64,000 bases of DNA from Hymenobacter montanus (GTDB lineage: Bacteria; Bacteroidota; Bacteroidia; Cytophagales; Hymenobacteraceae), in assembly GCF_014699115.1 (NCBI RefSeq), contig NZ_JACXAD010000005.1:220016-284015 (forward strand), written 5' to 3'. The notes under the pieces were generated by a model, which made no database searches, was not told the DNA's origin, and saw only the letters and a program-made list of their open reading frames with translations. The translations under genes were made by a program, and so were the position numbers. The number at the start of each line of letters is the position of its first letter. The stretch's first letter is position 1. Below are positions 43,119 to 52,124 of this stretch, piece after piece.

Positions 43119-44081
43119 ATGTCTGATTCTGGTTCTACTGCCCCTTCGCGGACGGCGTTGCTGACGGCTTTCGCCTTGGTTTATCTGATTTGGGGGTCTA
43201 CATATCTGGTCATGAAGCTGGCCGTGGCCAGCATGCCACCGCTGCTCATGGCCGGCACCCGCTACAGCCTGGCGGGCGGCCTGCTCTACCTGTTCATGCG
43301 TCGGCGGGGTGAGCCCCGCCCTACCGGGCAAGGCTGGGGGTTCGCCGCCATCATTGGGGTGTGCCTGCTGGGGTTTGGCAACGGCGGCACCACCTTTGGC
43401 GTGCTCTACCTGCCCAGCGGCATTACGGCGCTGCTGGTGGCCACGGTGCCCATGTTTCTGGCGGTGCTGGGCTGGCTGAGCGGGGTTTCGCCGCGGCCCA
43501 CGAAATGGGTAACGCTCGGGCTTTGCGCCGGGATGGTAGGCATGTACCTGTTGGCCGCGCATCCTACCCCAACCCCGGTAAAGCAGCCCGGCCACGCGGG
43601 CCTGGGCATTTTCGCCGTGCTCACCGCCGCGCTGCTCTGGTCGGCGGGTTCGCTCTACGCGAAAAACCACCGGCCGGCACCCTCCCCCTTTCTCTCGGGC
43701 GGCATGCAGATGCTGTGCGGCGGCGGGGCCATGCTGCTGGTGGGCCTGGCGCGGGGCGAGGCCGCCGGCTTCGAGCTGGCGCAAGTCACCGCCAAATCCT
43801 GGCTGGCCTACGCTTACCTGGTCACTTTTGGCTCCATCGTCGCCTTCACGGCCTACATCTGGCTGTTGCGCACCGTGGAACCGGCCCTGGCGGGCACCTA
43901 CGCTTTTGTAAACCCCGTGGTGGCCGTGCTGCTGGGCTGGGGTTTTGCCGGCGAAAGCCTGAACCCGCAGATGCTGGGCGGGGCCGGGCTCATCGTGCTG
44001 GCCGTGGTGCTGGTGGTACTCGGCGGACGCGGCAAGCCCCAGGTGCCCGCGGCGGCTTCCGTAGTAGCCAGCCAGGCCTAG
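43119..44081 (+). CDS. EamA-family transporter (drug/metabolite transporter)
   Basis: A 320-residue protein; ATG 43119 chosen as the first in a well-shaped N-terminus (MSDSGSTAPSRTALL). Ten hydrophobic segments in two EamA halves: ALVYLIWGSTYLVMKLAV and IFAVLTAALLWSAGSLYA begin the two repeats. FVNPVVAVLLGWGFAGESL is the family C-terminal mark. It probably exports small molecules such as amino acids or related metabolites (YedA/RhaT type). It stands alone with its own terminator. Substrate not determined. Confidence 0.93.
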   Translation: MSDSGSTAPSRTALLTAFALVYLIWGSTYLVMKLAVASMPPLLMAGTRYSLAGGLLYLFMRRRGEPRPTGQGWGFAAIIGVCLLGFGNGGTTFGVLYLPSGITALLVATVPMFLAVLGWLSGVSPRPTKWVTLGLCAGMVGMYLLAAHPTPTPVKQPGHAGLGIFAVLTAALLWSAGSLYAKNHRPAPSPFLSGGMQMLCGGGAMLLVGLARGEAAGFELAQVTAKSWLAYAYLVTFGSIVAFTAYIWLLRTVEPALAGTYAFVNPVVAVLLGWGFAGESLNPQMLGGAGLIVLAVVLVVLGGRGKPQVPAAASVVASQA

Positions 44082-44180
44082 CTACCTCCTCCTGGGCCAG
44101 CCGAAAGTGGGCCCGCCTGCCGTTCGGGCGGCTCAGCCCGGTCAGACCCTGCCCGCCTCTTCGGCCCTCGGCCCAGACGC

Positions 44181-44215
44181 AAGAAAGCCACCCCGCTTCA
44201 GGGTGGCTTTCTTCA
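44181..44215. terminator. Terminator after the EamA transporter
   Basis: A 13-bp perfect stem (AAGAAAGCCACCC with GGGTGGCTTTCTT), 7-nt loop. Confidence 0.9.
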
Positions 44216-44290
44216 ACTTATCAGGATAGTATAACTTATCAGGGTATATAATCTGATCGACCGGTTAGGGTAAACCAGGGGTAGCAGGAA

Positions 44291-44671
44291 TTACTTCAGC
44301 ATATCGGCTTCCTGGCGGCACACGTCGCGGGCAATGGCCAGGTTGGTTTCGCGCGAATTCACCACCAGGTAGATGAACTTCTTACCATCTTCCGACACGT
44401 TGATCAGGTGCAATTGGTTCGAGAGCGTGATGAGGATGTCATCGATCCGCTCGCCTTGCAATTTCAGGGCAGCCATGGCCTTCTGCTTCTGCTTGATCAC
44501 TTCGGTGTTGTAAGCAGCGGCGGTTTCGGGATTTAGGCTGGGCGAGTTAGAGTGCGACGCCAGGGCCATGCCGGAGTTTATATCTACGACGGCCACGGCC
44601 ATCAGGCTGGGCAGGGAGTTGATGATGTTTTGTACACACTGACCAGCGGGGGAGGAAGTAGAGTAAGCCAT
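44291..44671 (-). CDS. Roadblock/LC7-like protein, copy 1
   Basis: A 126-residue protein with an N-terminal helix (AGQCVQNIINSLPSLMAVAVV), strand VVDINSGMALASHS, NP-ETAAAYNTEV helix, IDDILITLSNQLHLI and the closing strand KKFIYLVVNSRETNLAIARDV. This is the Roadblock/LC7 (MglB-like) fold by pattern: about 120 residues, with VVD-x-x-x-G and the final long strand/helix. Proteins of this fold dimerise and act with small GTPases or as signalling platforms. Its 5' leader holds a tandem 15-bp duplication. Confidence 0.7.
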   Translation of the reverse strand: MAYSTSSPAGQCVQNIINSLPSLMAVAVVDINSGMALASHSNSPSLNPETAAAYNTEVIKQKQKAMAALKLQGERIDDILITLSNQLHLINVSEDGKKFIYLVVNSRETNLAIARDVCRQEADMLK

Positions 44672-45026
44672 GATGGGGTTGGAATGAAAAAGAGAGAAAT
44701 GAAAAAGAGAGAAATAAAGAATTTAAGACGGAGGAAGTCAACAGCAGGCAAGCGGCATAAATGAAGGAGCTCTCTTCATTGGGTCAGCCTTTGTTGCCCC
44801 GTTGACATTACAATGATAATGGGCGCATTCAGCCCCTTTTTTACGTTTTTGCTGGATTAGCACATTTATGATGTGAACGACCGTATTTTTGCAGTGAGTA
44901 CGCGCGGTAATAGGCTGTTTCTAATTCAACCCCGGCCGGAAGCGCAAGGCTATCGGGCTGGCGGCCCGGCCCGCCGACGGCTTACCCAAGGGGTACTCCT
45001 CTCCTACTGCCCCGCATCTTCGTTTT
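44672..45026. other. Intergenic region, divergent promoters
   Basis: Between the Roadblock-like copy 1 and the histidine kinase. It includes two copies of a 15-bp A/G-rich unit (44682-44711, GAAAAAGAGAGAAAT) and an inverted repeat CATTA-N6-TAATG around 44807-44822. No gene seen. Confidence 0.45.
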
Positions 45027-47387
45027 ATGCCCGATTCTGCTCGTTCTACTGCTTCTTCCGCTGCCACGGCACGCATCGCGGAACTGGAGCGCGCCTTGCG
45101 GGAAGCCAACGACCGCGCGGCCGCCACCGAGCGCCACCTGGCCGGGCTGCTGGAACAAGCCGGCCCGGGCATGCTGCTGCTGGCGCCCAACGGCACCATC
45201 AAACGCCTTAACCGCGCCCTGGGCCACCTGCTCGGGCTAGGCGAGCCGCGCCAGCCCTGGGAGGGCCAGCCTGCCGATGTACTTTTTGCCCACTTGCAGC
45301 ACCTGGCCGCGGAGCCGGCTCAGTACGCCCGCCACCTCGCCGCCCTGCGCACGACCCAGCAGCCGATGCTGGGCGAGCTGCTGCCGCTGCGCGACGGCCG
45401 GGTGCTCATCCAGGACTACGCGCTGCTGCCGGGCCAAAGCGAGGGCGGTCGCAACGAATTATTCACGTACCGCCTCGCTCCCCAGTTGCCCCAGGCGGGG
45501 CCCGCCAGCGACATGCAGCATAACGAGCTGCTGCAGTACCTGCCGGCCGCCGTGGCCACGCACGACTTGCAGGGGGTGCTGCTTTCCTGCAACCATACGT
45601 TTGCCCTGTTGCTGCAATCGCCGGTGGCGGAGCTCGTGGGGCGGTCACTAACGGAGTTGGTACCCGCGAGCGACCCTCCTGCCACAGTGCCCGCGTACCT
45701 GGCGCAGTTCAGCCTTCGGACGGCGGCAACGGGCTTGCTGCCCGTGCAAGCCCGCGACGGGCAGCTCCGGCAGCTGCTTTACAACGCCTACCGGGTCAGC
45801 CGCGCGGGGCAGCCGGCCCACGTGCTCTTCTGCGCCCTCGACACCACCGAGCGGATGCAGGTCGAGGCCGAGCTGAAGCGCGCGAAAGAAAAAGCCGAAG
45901 CCTCGGCGCGCGCCAAGGAAACGTTTCTGGCTAACCTCAGCCACGAAATCCGCACTCCCATGAACGGGGTGCTGGGCATGGCCCGCCAACTCACCAAAAC
46001 GCGGCTCGACCCCGGCCAGCAGGAGCTGCTGCGCATTATTCAAGCGTCGGGCGAGCACTTGCTGTCGGTGCTCAACGAGGTGCTGGACATGACCAAAATC
46101 AGCTCGGCCCGCCTCGAGCTGGAGCAAGTGTCGTTCAACTTGCGCGAGTCGATGGAAGAAGCCCTGCGGCCCCTGGCCGTGCAGGCCGCCGACAAAGGCA
46201 TCGTATTTCACGCCACCCTGCTCGAGCAAAACGACGACGTGCCCCGGGTCGTCGGCGATGCCTACCGCCTCAACCAGGTGCTGATTAACCTGGTATCCAA
46301 CGCCATTAAGTTCACCTCGGCCGGGGGCAGCGTCTCCATCAGCGGGGCGGTTACGGGGCGAACCGACACCCACCTCACCGCCTTATTCCGCCTCACCGAT
46401 ACCGGCACCGGCATTCCGGCCGATAAGCTCGAATACATCTTCGAGGACTTCGCACAGGCCGGAGTCGACACGGCGCGGCGCTACGGCGGCACCGGGCTGG
46501 GCCTGGGCATCGCGCGTGCCCTAGTTGAGCAAATGGGGGGCACCCTGACGGTTGACAGCCAACTGGGCTGCGGCAGCACCTTTCAGTTCAACGTTACGCT
46601 GCCCTGCGCCGCCGGCCCGGAAACCACGTTGCTCCCCCCGCCCCTCGACACCGGCGCCCTGCGGGGCCGCCGGGTACTGGTGGCCGAAGACAACGGCATC
46701 AACCGCGAAGTGGTCCGCCTGCTGCTGCAGGGCTGGGGCGTGGTGGTCGACGAAGCCGAGGATGGCCCGGCCGCCCTGGCCCTGCACACCGAGCGCCGCT
46801 ACGATGCCGTATTGATGGACATTCAGATGCCCGGCATGAGCGGAGTGGAAGCCACCGCTCAGATCCGCCAGCACCCCGACCCGGCGCGGGCCCAGGTGCC
46901 CGTCCTGGCCCTGACGGCCAACGCCTTCCGCTCCGACCTCGACCGCTACCTCAAAGCCGGCATCAACGACTGCCTCACCAAGCCCTTCAAGGAGGAAGAG
47001 TTCTACCGCAAGCTGGTCGCGCTGGTGTACCCGCCCGAGACGCCGCTTTACAACCTGGCCGAAGTGCACGAAATGGCCGACGGCGACCAGGCATTTGTCG
47101 AGCGCATGGTGCGTTCGTTTCTGCTGCACATGCCCCCCATCGTGCACCAGTTGCAAACGGCCGCCGCCGCCGGGCAGTGGACTCAGGTGGCCAAGCTGGC
47201 CCACCACATCAAGCCCAACCTGATTCAATTTGGCATTGCCGACGTCGAGCAGGCCCTGCAGCAGCTGATGCCCGTGCCCACGGCGGGCACCAAAGCCCCC
47301 AAAGGCCGCGCCGCAGCCGTGCAGCAGCTGGTGCAACAGGTCGAACGAGTGCTGGCCGAGCTACCCGCCTGCCTGGTTAGCGGTTAG
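45027..47387 (+). CDS. Hybrid sensor histidine kinase (PAS-PAS-HisKA-HATPase-REC-Hpt)
   Basis: A 786-residue protein. An N-terminal coiled coil (IAELERALREANDRAAATE) leads into two PAS-like domains (about 40-150 and 165-290). HisKA: phospho-His H306 in SHEIRTPMNGVLG. HATPase: N box VLINLVSNAIKF, G boxes DTGTGIP and GGTGLGLGIA. The receiver carries D598 in VLMDIQMPG and K of TKPFKEE. The C-terminal Hpt has H726 (LAHHIKPN), so an internal four-step phosphorelay is likely. No transmembrane segment, so the sensor is cytoplasmic, with ligand unknown. The convergent LytTR gene may be its output. Confidence 0.94.
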   Translation: MPDSARSTASSAATARIAELERALREANDRAAATERHLAGLLEQAGPGMLLLAPNGTIKRLNRALGHLLGLGEPRQPWEGQPADVLFAHLQHLAAEPAQYARHLAALRTTQQPMLGELLPLRDGRVLIQDYALLPGQSEGGRNELFTYRLAPQLPQAGPASDMQHNELLQYLPAAVATHDLQGVLLSCNHTFALLLQSPVAELVGRSLTELVPASDPPATVPAYLAQFSLRTAATGLLPVQARDGQLRQLLYNAYRVSRAGQPAHVLFCALDTTERMQVEAELKRAKEKAEASARAKETFLANLSHEIRTPMNGVLGMARQLTKTRLDPGQQELLRIIQASGEHLLSVLNEVLDMTKISSARLELEQVSFNLRESMEEALRPLAVQAADKGIVFHATLLEQNDDVPRVVGDAYRLNQVLINLVSNAIKFTSAGGSVSISGAVTGRTDTHLTALFRLTDTGTGIPADKLEYIFEDFAQAGVDTARRYGGTGLGLGIARALVEQMGGTLTVDSQLGCGSTFQFNVTLPCAAGPETTLLPPPLDTGALRGRRVLVAEDNGINREVVRLLLQGWGVVVDEAEDGPAALALHTERRYDAVLMDIQMPGMSGVEATAQIRQHPDPARAQVPVLALTANAFRSDLDRYLKAGINDCLTKPFKEEEFYRKLVALVYPPETPLYNLAEVHEMADGDQAFVERMVRSFLLHMPPIVHQLQTAAAAGQWTQVAKLAHHIKPNLIQFGIADVEQALQQLMPVPTAGTKAPKGRAAAVQQLVQQVERVLAELPACLVSG

Positions 47388-47438
47388 CGGCGCGCTTTTG
47401 ACTCAGGGGCCGCTGTTTTCAACTAACCACTCGGCCGC

Positions 47439-48206
47439 CTACAGGGCTCGCAGGCGCTGGGCGAACTCCTCCTGGTAGGGCCGGCTCACGGGCACCTCGT
47501 GGGGGCCAATCTTCAGCAAGTTGTCGGCCATTGCTTCCACGCGGTGCAGGTTTACGATGTAGGAGCGGTGCACGCGCACGAAATGCCGGAACGGCAGCCG
47601 TTCCTCGATGCTCTTGAGCGTGCCCCCCACGACGTGCTTGTGCTTGTCGGTAACCAGCACCACGTAGGTCGATAGGGCTTCGATGAAGAGCACATCTTCG
47701 AAATTGATGCGCAGCAGCTTGCCGTTGATTTTCACGAACAAGTCGGTGCCCGAGGCCGAGATGTCGGTGGGCAGGGTCGCGCTGGCCGGCCCCGCCGCGG
47801 CGGGCAGAGCTGGCGCAGCCGGGGCCTGGTACTGCTCCGTGACCCGGGCAATGGCCTGGCAAAAACGCGCGTAGCCCACCGGCTTCACCAGGTAATCGAG
47901 CACGCGCAGCTCGAAGGCATCGACGGCGAAAGAGGCGTGGGTCGTGACCAGAATAACGGCGGGCTTGGGATCGGGCAGCAGCTTCACCAGTTCCAGCCCG
48001 CTGAGGTGGGGCATTTCAATATCGAGCAGCAGTACCTCGGCCCGCCCGCCGGCGTGAAAATACGCCAAGGCCTCCACCGCGTCCGGAAAAGAGGCGGCCA
48101 GCGTCAGCTGGTCGTGGCGCTGCACCGAGCGCTCCAGCGTGAGGCGGTTGATTTCGTTGTCGTCGATGATAATGCAAGCGAGCGGGGCTGCGGCGGTAGA
48201 GTTCAT
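47439..48206 (-). CDS. LytTR response regulator
   Basis: A 255-residue protein from ATG 48206; an alternative ATG at 48227 adds 7 residues. The receiver has IIIDDNEINR, D62 (LLDIEMPHLSG), T of VTTHAS and K of VKPVGY. A proline-alanine linker precedes the LytTR DNA-binding domain (about 150-255), with INFEDVLFIEALSTYVVL, HFVRVHRSYIVNL and a GPHEVPVSRPYQEEF end. It should bind paired DNA repeats. It lies convergent to the hybrid kinase, and the two may form one signalling route. Confidence 0.93.
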   Translation of the reverse strand: MNSTAAAPLACIIIDDNEINRLTLERSVQRHDQLTLAASFPDAVEALAYFHAGGRAEVLLLDIEMPHLSGLELVKLLPDPKPAVILVTTHASFAVDAFELRVLDYLVKPVGYARFCQAIARVTEQYQAPAAPALPAAAGPASATLPTDISASGTDLFVKINGKLLRINFEDVLFIEALSTYVVLVTDKHKHVVGGTLKSIEERLPFRHFVRVHRSYIVNLHRVEAMADNLLKIGPHEVPVSRPYQEEFAQRLRAL

Positions 48207-48416
48207 AGAAGAGGCATCAGCTTGCACAATGGGCAGGTTTTGGCGGCCTCCCCTTGTCAGTGGTGAGTTAGCAGAAAATCCAACCCACCAGCAGCCTCAA
48301 ATTTAGCGAAGCCGAAAGCAATTAGCCCCGCAATCGCGCAGGCCGGCTCTCCGAAAGTCCGGCCGCGCCACGCCCGCCGCGCCCAGAACTCGGATTCCTC
48401 CAAATTCTTACCAGTG

Positions 48417-48947
48417 TTACAGCGGCCGCCACTGCCCCGGCACTGGCCGCGGCCCGCTTAACAAGGCGGCCCCACCCGCTAGCACCAGCGCATCCTCCCC
48501 CACGCCCACCAGCGCGACGGGCACACCCGACCGTGCGCTGATGCCCGTCCGCAGCGCGTAGCTGATAAAGGTGGCGCCCACCGCCACTACCCCGCCCAGC
48601 AAGCCGCCGGTGAGCGCGCAGCCGTGGCGCGACTTATACCACGCCGCCCCCACCAGGGCCCCTGTTAGCAACCGCCCCAGCAGCACCGGCGGCGCAATGC
48701 GGTCGGGCATATTCGGCAACTTGTCAGCCACCATCTCGCTGGCCGCCAGCACCTTCAGCGCCGTAGCGGTGGCTGGTTTTCGCAAAAACCGCAAGGGCGA
48801 CCCGGCTAAGCCAGCCACTGGTTGCCGCACGAGGTAATGGCTCAGAAAGGCCGGGGCGCTCAGGCTGCGCATGCCGGCCAGCGTGGCAAAGCCCAGAACC
48901 GGCCAGAAACGGGCCGGCCGCTGGGCGGACGAAAGATTTTTTTTCAT
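48417..48947 (-). CDS. DUF4126-like membrane protein
   Basis: A 176-residue protein from ATG 48947 (MKKNLSSAQRPARFW). Several hydrophobic segments, with the family pattern AGMRSLSAPAFLSHYL near the N-terminus, ASEMVADKLPNMPDRI in the middle, LLGRLLTGALVGAAWY, GGLLGGVVAVGATFISYALR and GEDALVLAGGAALL at the end. It fits the DUF4126 group; the name is from memory. Probably inner-membrane, function unknown. Confidence 0.75.
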   Translation of the reverse strand: MKKNLSSAQRPARFWPVLGFATLAGMRSLSAPAFLSHYLVRQPVAGLAGSPLRFLRKPATATALKVLAASEMVADKLPNMPDRIAPPVLLGRLLTGALVGAAWYKSRHGCALTGGLLGGVVAVGATFISYALRTGISARSGVPVALVGVGEDALVLAGGAALLSGPRPVPGQWRPL

Positions 48948-49047
48948 GCTCTGGCTACGAAACGGATGAAGGACAGCTATCGCGGCTTTAACGGCTACTG
49001 CCCCGCACGCGTTGGCTGCGCATGGCCGAACCACTCCAAAACCCAAG

Positions 49048-49078
49048 AAGCCCATCCAGGCATTGGATGGGCTTTTTG
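49048..49078. terminator. Terminator between DUF4126-like gene and next gene
   Basis: An 11-bp stem (AAGCCCATCCA with TGGATGGGCTT), 5-nt loop, T run on the plus strand. Confidence 0.75.
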
Positions 49079-49141
49079 CAGCGGTCCTATTTGTTTCGAG
49101 TGGCCTTTCTGGCTTACGCGCTGGCGCCCGGTACCGGGGCC

Positions 49142-49603
49142 TTAGTTGATTTCGTCAACGTGAGCGCGCAGCACTTCGCGGGCCACGGCCAGGTTCGTCT
49201 CGCGCAGGTTCACCACCAGGTAGATGAACCTCGTGCCGTCGGAGCTGAGCATTAGTAGGTGCAGCTGATTGGTGAGGGTAATGAGGATGTCCTGAATCTC
49301 TTCGTCGGTGATTTTCAGGGCAACCAGGGCTTTTTGCTTCTGCCTCACCACTTCCGTGTTATAGGTAGCTGCTGTTTCCGGGTTGATGCCCGGCGAGTTG
49401 GAATGTGAGGCCAGGGCCAGGCCGGAGTTAAGATCGACTACGGCCACGGCCAACAGGCCCGGCAATGCCGTCATAATAGATTCTATCGCCTTGCCCGCCG
49501 GGCTGGTCTTGGAGTGGGCCACGGCGGCTGAAGAATCCGCAGTAGCCAGCAACGACTCTTTGAGCTTCTTCTCGACGTGCTTTCGGTAGGTCCTCGCTTT
49601 CAC
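49142..49603 (-). CDS. Roadblock/LC7-like protein, copy 2
   Basis: A 153-residue protein beginning at GTG 49603. A charged helical extension (KARTYRKHVEKKLKESL) is absent from copies 1 and 4. The core is close to copy 1: TALPGLLAVAVVDLNSGLAL, GINPETAATYNTEVVRQKQK, IQDILITLTNQLHLL, FIYLVVNLRETNLAVAREVL. The fold is as described for copy 1. The N-terminal extension may give it a separate partner. Confidence 0.7.
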   Translation of the reverse strand: MKARTYRKHVEKKLKESLLATADSSAAVAHSKTSPAGKAIESIMTALPGLLAVAVVDLNSGLALASHSNSPGINPETAATYNTEVVRQKQKALVALKITDEEIQDILITLTNQLHLLMLSSDGTRFIYLVVNLRETNLAVAREVLRAHVDEIN

Positions 49604-49674
49604 TATAGGATAACACGGATGGATAGCTGTAGCGCTGGTTTTAGTTTGCGCGTTAGGGGTACAGCCTAAATAAT

Positions 49675-50370
49675 TTAGAAAAACAACCAGTGCCGGCGCT
49701 TCTGCTCACGGGGCTGCAAGGTAACACTTTCGGAGCTCGCACTGTTGGCTTTCACCTCCTGATCGTAGTAGCCGCCGTAGCCATATTGCAGCGTGGCGGT
49801 GGCCGCCGTGCCCGCGGTCATTTGCAGCGTATACTCGCCATTCGCATTGGTGCTGACGCCTTGGCCGGAGCCTTTGCGCAGTACGGTGGCCCCAACCAGG
49901 GGCTGGCCTTTCTCGTCGACGATGCGGCCCCGCACCATAATTGTGCGCGAGGCAGCGGCTTCGGCGGCAACGTTGCTGGCGGTTTCCACGGCGGTATAAT
50001 CGGCGGTGCTGATGGGCATTTCGGTAATCAGGTTGTGCGAGGGCAGGCGGGTACCGGCCATCGATACCCCGGCCACTAGCGCGGCAGCGCTAACCATCGT
50101 CAGGGCCCGGCGACGGAACCGCTGGGGCTGCTCCCGGATAAAGCGCATTTGCTTCTGCACCCAGGTAGTGGGGGCCACTGCGTCGACTTCCTCGGTGCTC
50201 ATCTCGTGCCAGCGCGTCACGGTAGAGTGGGCCTCCGAGGCGTCGCTGCGGAGGTATTCTTCCACGGCACGAGCCGAGGAGCGGGCCAAGTCACCGCGCA
50301 AATAGGCGTCGCGGTATACCGGTAACAATTCGCCGGTTTGGGGATCGAAGGGGGTAGCGGTCAGTTTCAT
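49675..50370 (-). CDS. Membrane-anchored protein with carboxypeptidase regulatory-like domain
   Basis: A 231-residue protein. The cytoplasmic N-terminus (LTATPFDPQTGELLPVYRDA, then RWHEMSTEEVD) resembles anti-sigma-like N-terminal regions; one hydrophobic segment (about 87-105, RALTMVSAAALVAGVSM) follows. The periplasmic part carries a CarboxypepD_reg-like Ig fold: GRIVDEKGQPLVGATVLRKG, STNANGEYTLQMT. This layout is that of proteins that may signal across the inner membrane by contact with TonB-dependent receptors. Role inferred. Confidence 0.75.
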   Translation of the reverse strand: MKLTATPFDPQTGELLPVYRDAYLRGDLARSSARAVEEYLRSDASEAHSTVTRWHEMSTEEVDAVAPTTWVQKQMRFIREQPQRFRRRALTMVSAAALVAGVSMAGTRLPSHNLITEMPISTADYTAVETASNVAAEAAASRTIMVRGRIVDEKGQPLVGATVLRKGSGQGVSTNANGEYTLQMTAGTAATATLQYGYGGYYDQEVKANSASSESVTLQPREQKRRHWLFF

Positions 50371-50562
50371 GATATTTGAAGAAAAAAAGGTTAAAAATTT
50401 TTAGAAAAAATAGAATGAATGAGGAGTCAACTGCCCAGCCTCAGGCCTCAGCTCACCGCGGCCAGGCCAAGCAGGGCTGATTTCCGACTGTTAGTTGGAT
50501 TTTAAGAGGAAGAGGGCCCCTAGAGCGCGATTCAGCGCGGGTGGAGGCTCAGTAGCGGCGGG

Positions 50563-51027
50563 CTACTCCGAGATGGGGGGTTCGAGCAGCGCCATGCCGC
50601 CCCGCATCACTTCGCGGGCAATGCCGAGGTTGGTATCGCGGGAATCCACGGCCAGATAAATAAAGGAGCGGCCCGAGGGCGACAGGCGTATAACGTGTAC
50701 CTGCGACGACAGCGTGAACAGCATTTCCTGGACCGTTTCCTGGTTTGGGTCCTGAGTTGCCAGCGCCGCCCGCACCTGCCGGACTACTTCGGCGTTAAAG
50801 CCGGCCACCAAGCCCGGCCGTAACTCCCGTTCGGAAGTATAGGTAGCCAGGGGCTTGCCAGTAGCCACGTCCACTACCGCGGCCATCAGCAGATCGGGTA
50901 ATTCGCTCAATAGATGCCGAATGGCTTGCTCGATGCGGCTACTTCCGGGCCCGGTTGTTTCCAGCACGACCTCGTGGGTGAGGGAGCCAGTCAAGCGCTG
51001 CAGTTGCTTGATAAAAGGAATTTTCAT
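50563..51027 (-). CDS. Roadblock/LC7-like protein, copy 3
   Basis: A 154-residue protein from ATG 51027 (MKIPFIKQLQRLTG). It is the most divergent of the five: AIRHLLSELPDLLMAAVVDV, GKPLATYTSERELRPGLVAG and FNAEVVRQVRAAL, with VQEMLFTLSSQVHVI and SFIYLAVDSRDTNLGIAREV. The shared core is nonetheless clear. It lies directly upstream (in transcription order downstream) of copy 4. Confidence 0.7.
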   Translation of the reverse strand: MKIPFIKQLQRLTGSLTHEVVLETTGPGSSRIEQAIRHLLSELPDLLMAAVVDVATGKPLATYTSERELRPGLVAGFNAEVVRQVRAALATQDPNQETVQEMLFTLSSQVHVIRLSPSGRSFIYLAVDSRDTNLGIAREVMRGGMALLEPPISE

Positions 51028-51128
51028 AATGCGCGGGCGGTGCGGTCCCGGCTCAGTCTGGGGCACTTGCCGGATTGCGGACGCACCTGGCGGCAACTGG
51101 TAGAGAGGCGGTAGCTCCGCCGGTAAAG

Positions 51129-51509
51129 TTAGTTAAGCTGTTCGGCATTGGCGCGTAGCACATCGCGGGCAATGGCCAGGTTGGTGTCGCGGGAGCTCAC
51201 TACTAAGTAGATAAACTTGCTGCCGTTGCTAGCCAGCTTCAGGAGATGAATCTGAGTGGTGAGCGTAATGAGGATATCTTCAATGACTTCGTTACTGAGC
51301 TTTAGAGCAGTCATGGCCTTCTGCTTCTGCTTCACCACTTCCGTGTTGTAGGCGGCGGCCGTGTCGGGATTGATGGAGGGCGTATTGGAATGCGAAGCCA
51401 AGCTCATGCCCGAAGTCGCGTCCACTACGGCTACGGCCATCAGGCCCGGCAAGTCATTCAAAATGTCCTGCACTACTTTGCCAGCGGGAGAATTAACGGA
51501 ATAGGCCAT
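51129..51509 (-). CDS. Roadblock/LC7-like protein, copy 4
   Basis: A 126-residue protein from ATG 51509. Very close to copy 1 (MAYSVNSPAGKVVQDI versus MAYSTSSPAGQCVQNI). Core: LPGLMAVAVVDATSGMSLAS, SINPDTAAAYNTEVVKQKQK, IEDILITLTTQIHLL, KFIYLVVSSRDTNLAIARDVL. Copies 1 and 4 are probably the most recent duplicates. Spaced 101 bases from copy 3. Confidence 0.75.
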   Translation of the reverse strand: MAYSVNSPAGKVVQDILNDLPGLMAVAVVDATSGMSLASHSNTPSINPDTAAAYNTEVVKQKQKAMTALKLSNEVIEDILITLTTQIHLLKLASNGSKFIYLVVSSRDTNLAIARDVLRANAEQLN

Positions 51510-51558
51510 ACGGTAGGGTAATAAAAGAGGTGGGGGTAAGGGTGATTGACAGAGTAGA

Positions 51559-52014
51559 TCAGGCGCTGATTGCCTTGAGAACCTCACGAGCTACTGCCAG
51601 GCTGGTATCTTGAGCTTTTACTACCAGATAGACAAACCATTGACTGTTTTTAGCGAGGCGAATCAGATGTAATTGCTTGCGTAGTGGAATAAGAATGTCT
51701 TCGAGTCGTTCGCCGCGCATGCTTAGCGCCGCGATAGCTTGTTTTTTTTGTCGAACTATCTCCGCGTTATAGCTGGCGGCTACGGCGGGGTTAAAACTGC
51801 GCAAGCGGCTGTATTGGGCGAGGCAGGTGCCGGTGGCGACCGATACTATGGCGACGGCGGTTAGGTTAGGCAGATGGGCTAGGGCACTTTTTAGTATTTT
51901 CTCAACTTTGCCAGTCGTCAGCTCAATTTCGTCAGGAATAGTAATTTTAAAATTCAGCTTTTCGTTTCTGAGCTGGTCTTTGTCGTTTTTATGGGCAGCG
52001 GCAGAAGTACCCAT
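51559..52014 (-). CDS. Roadblock/LC7-like protein, copy 5
   Basis: A 151-residue protein. N-terminal extension (SAAAHKNDKDQLRNEKLNFK) followed by VEKILKSALAHLPNLTAVAI, VATGTCLAQYSRLRSFNPAV, AASYNAEIVRQKKQAIAALS, LEDILIPLRKQLHLI and FVYLVVKAQDTSLAVAREVL. It leads a three-gene run (copies 5, 4, 3), with spacings of 49 and 101 bases, suggesting co-transcription. It is AT-richer than the others. Two imperfect palindromes lie upstream. Confidence 0.7.
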   Translation of the reverse strand: MGTSAAAHKNDKDQLRNEKLNFKITIPDEIELTTGKVEKILKSALAHLPNLTAVAIVSVATGTCLAQYSRLRSFNPAVAASYNAEIVRQKKQAIAALSMRGERLEDILIPLRKQLHLIRLAKNSQWFVYLVVKAQDTSLAVAREVLKAISA

Positions 52015-52124
52015 CAGTTTTATGCTAAAATTAAACTCTTTTTGGTTAGTGATTTACGGAGCTAATCCGGGGTATTTGTTAGCGCTTTTTCTATTACAAA
52101 GCTCACCAGGCAGCGACTCTAAGA

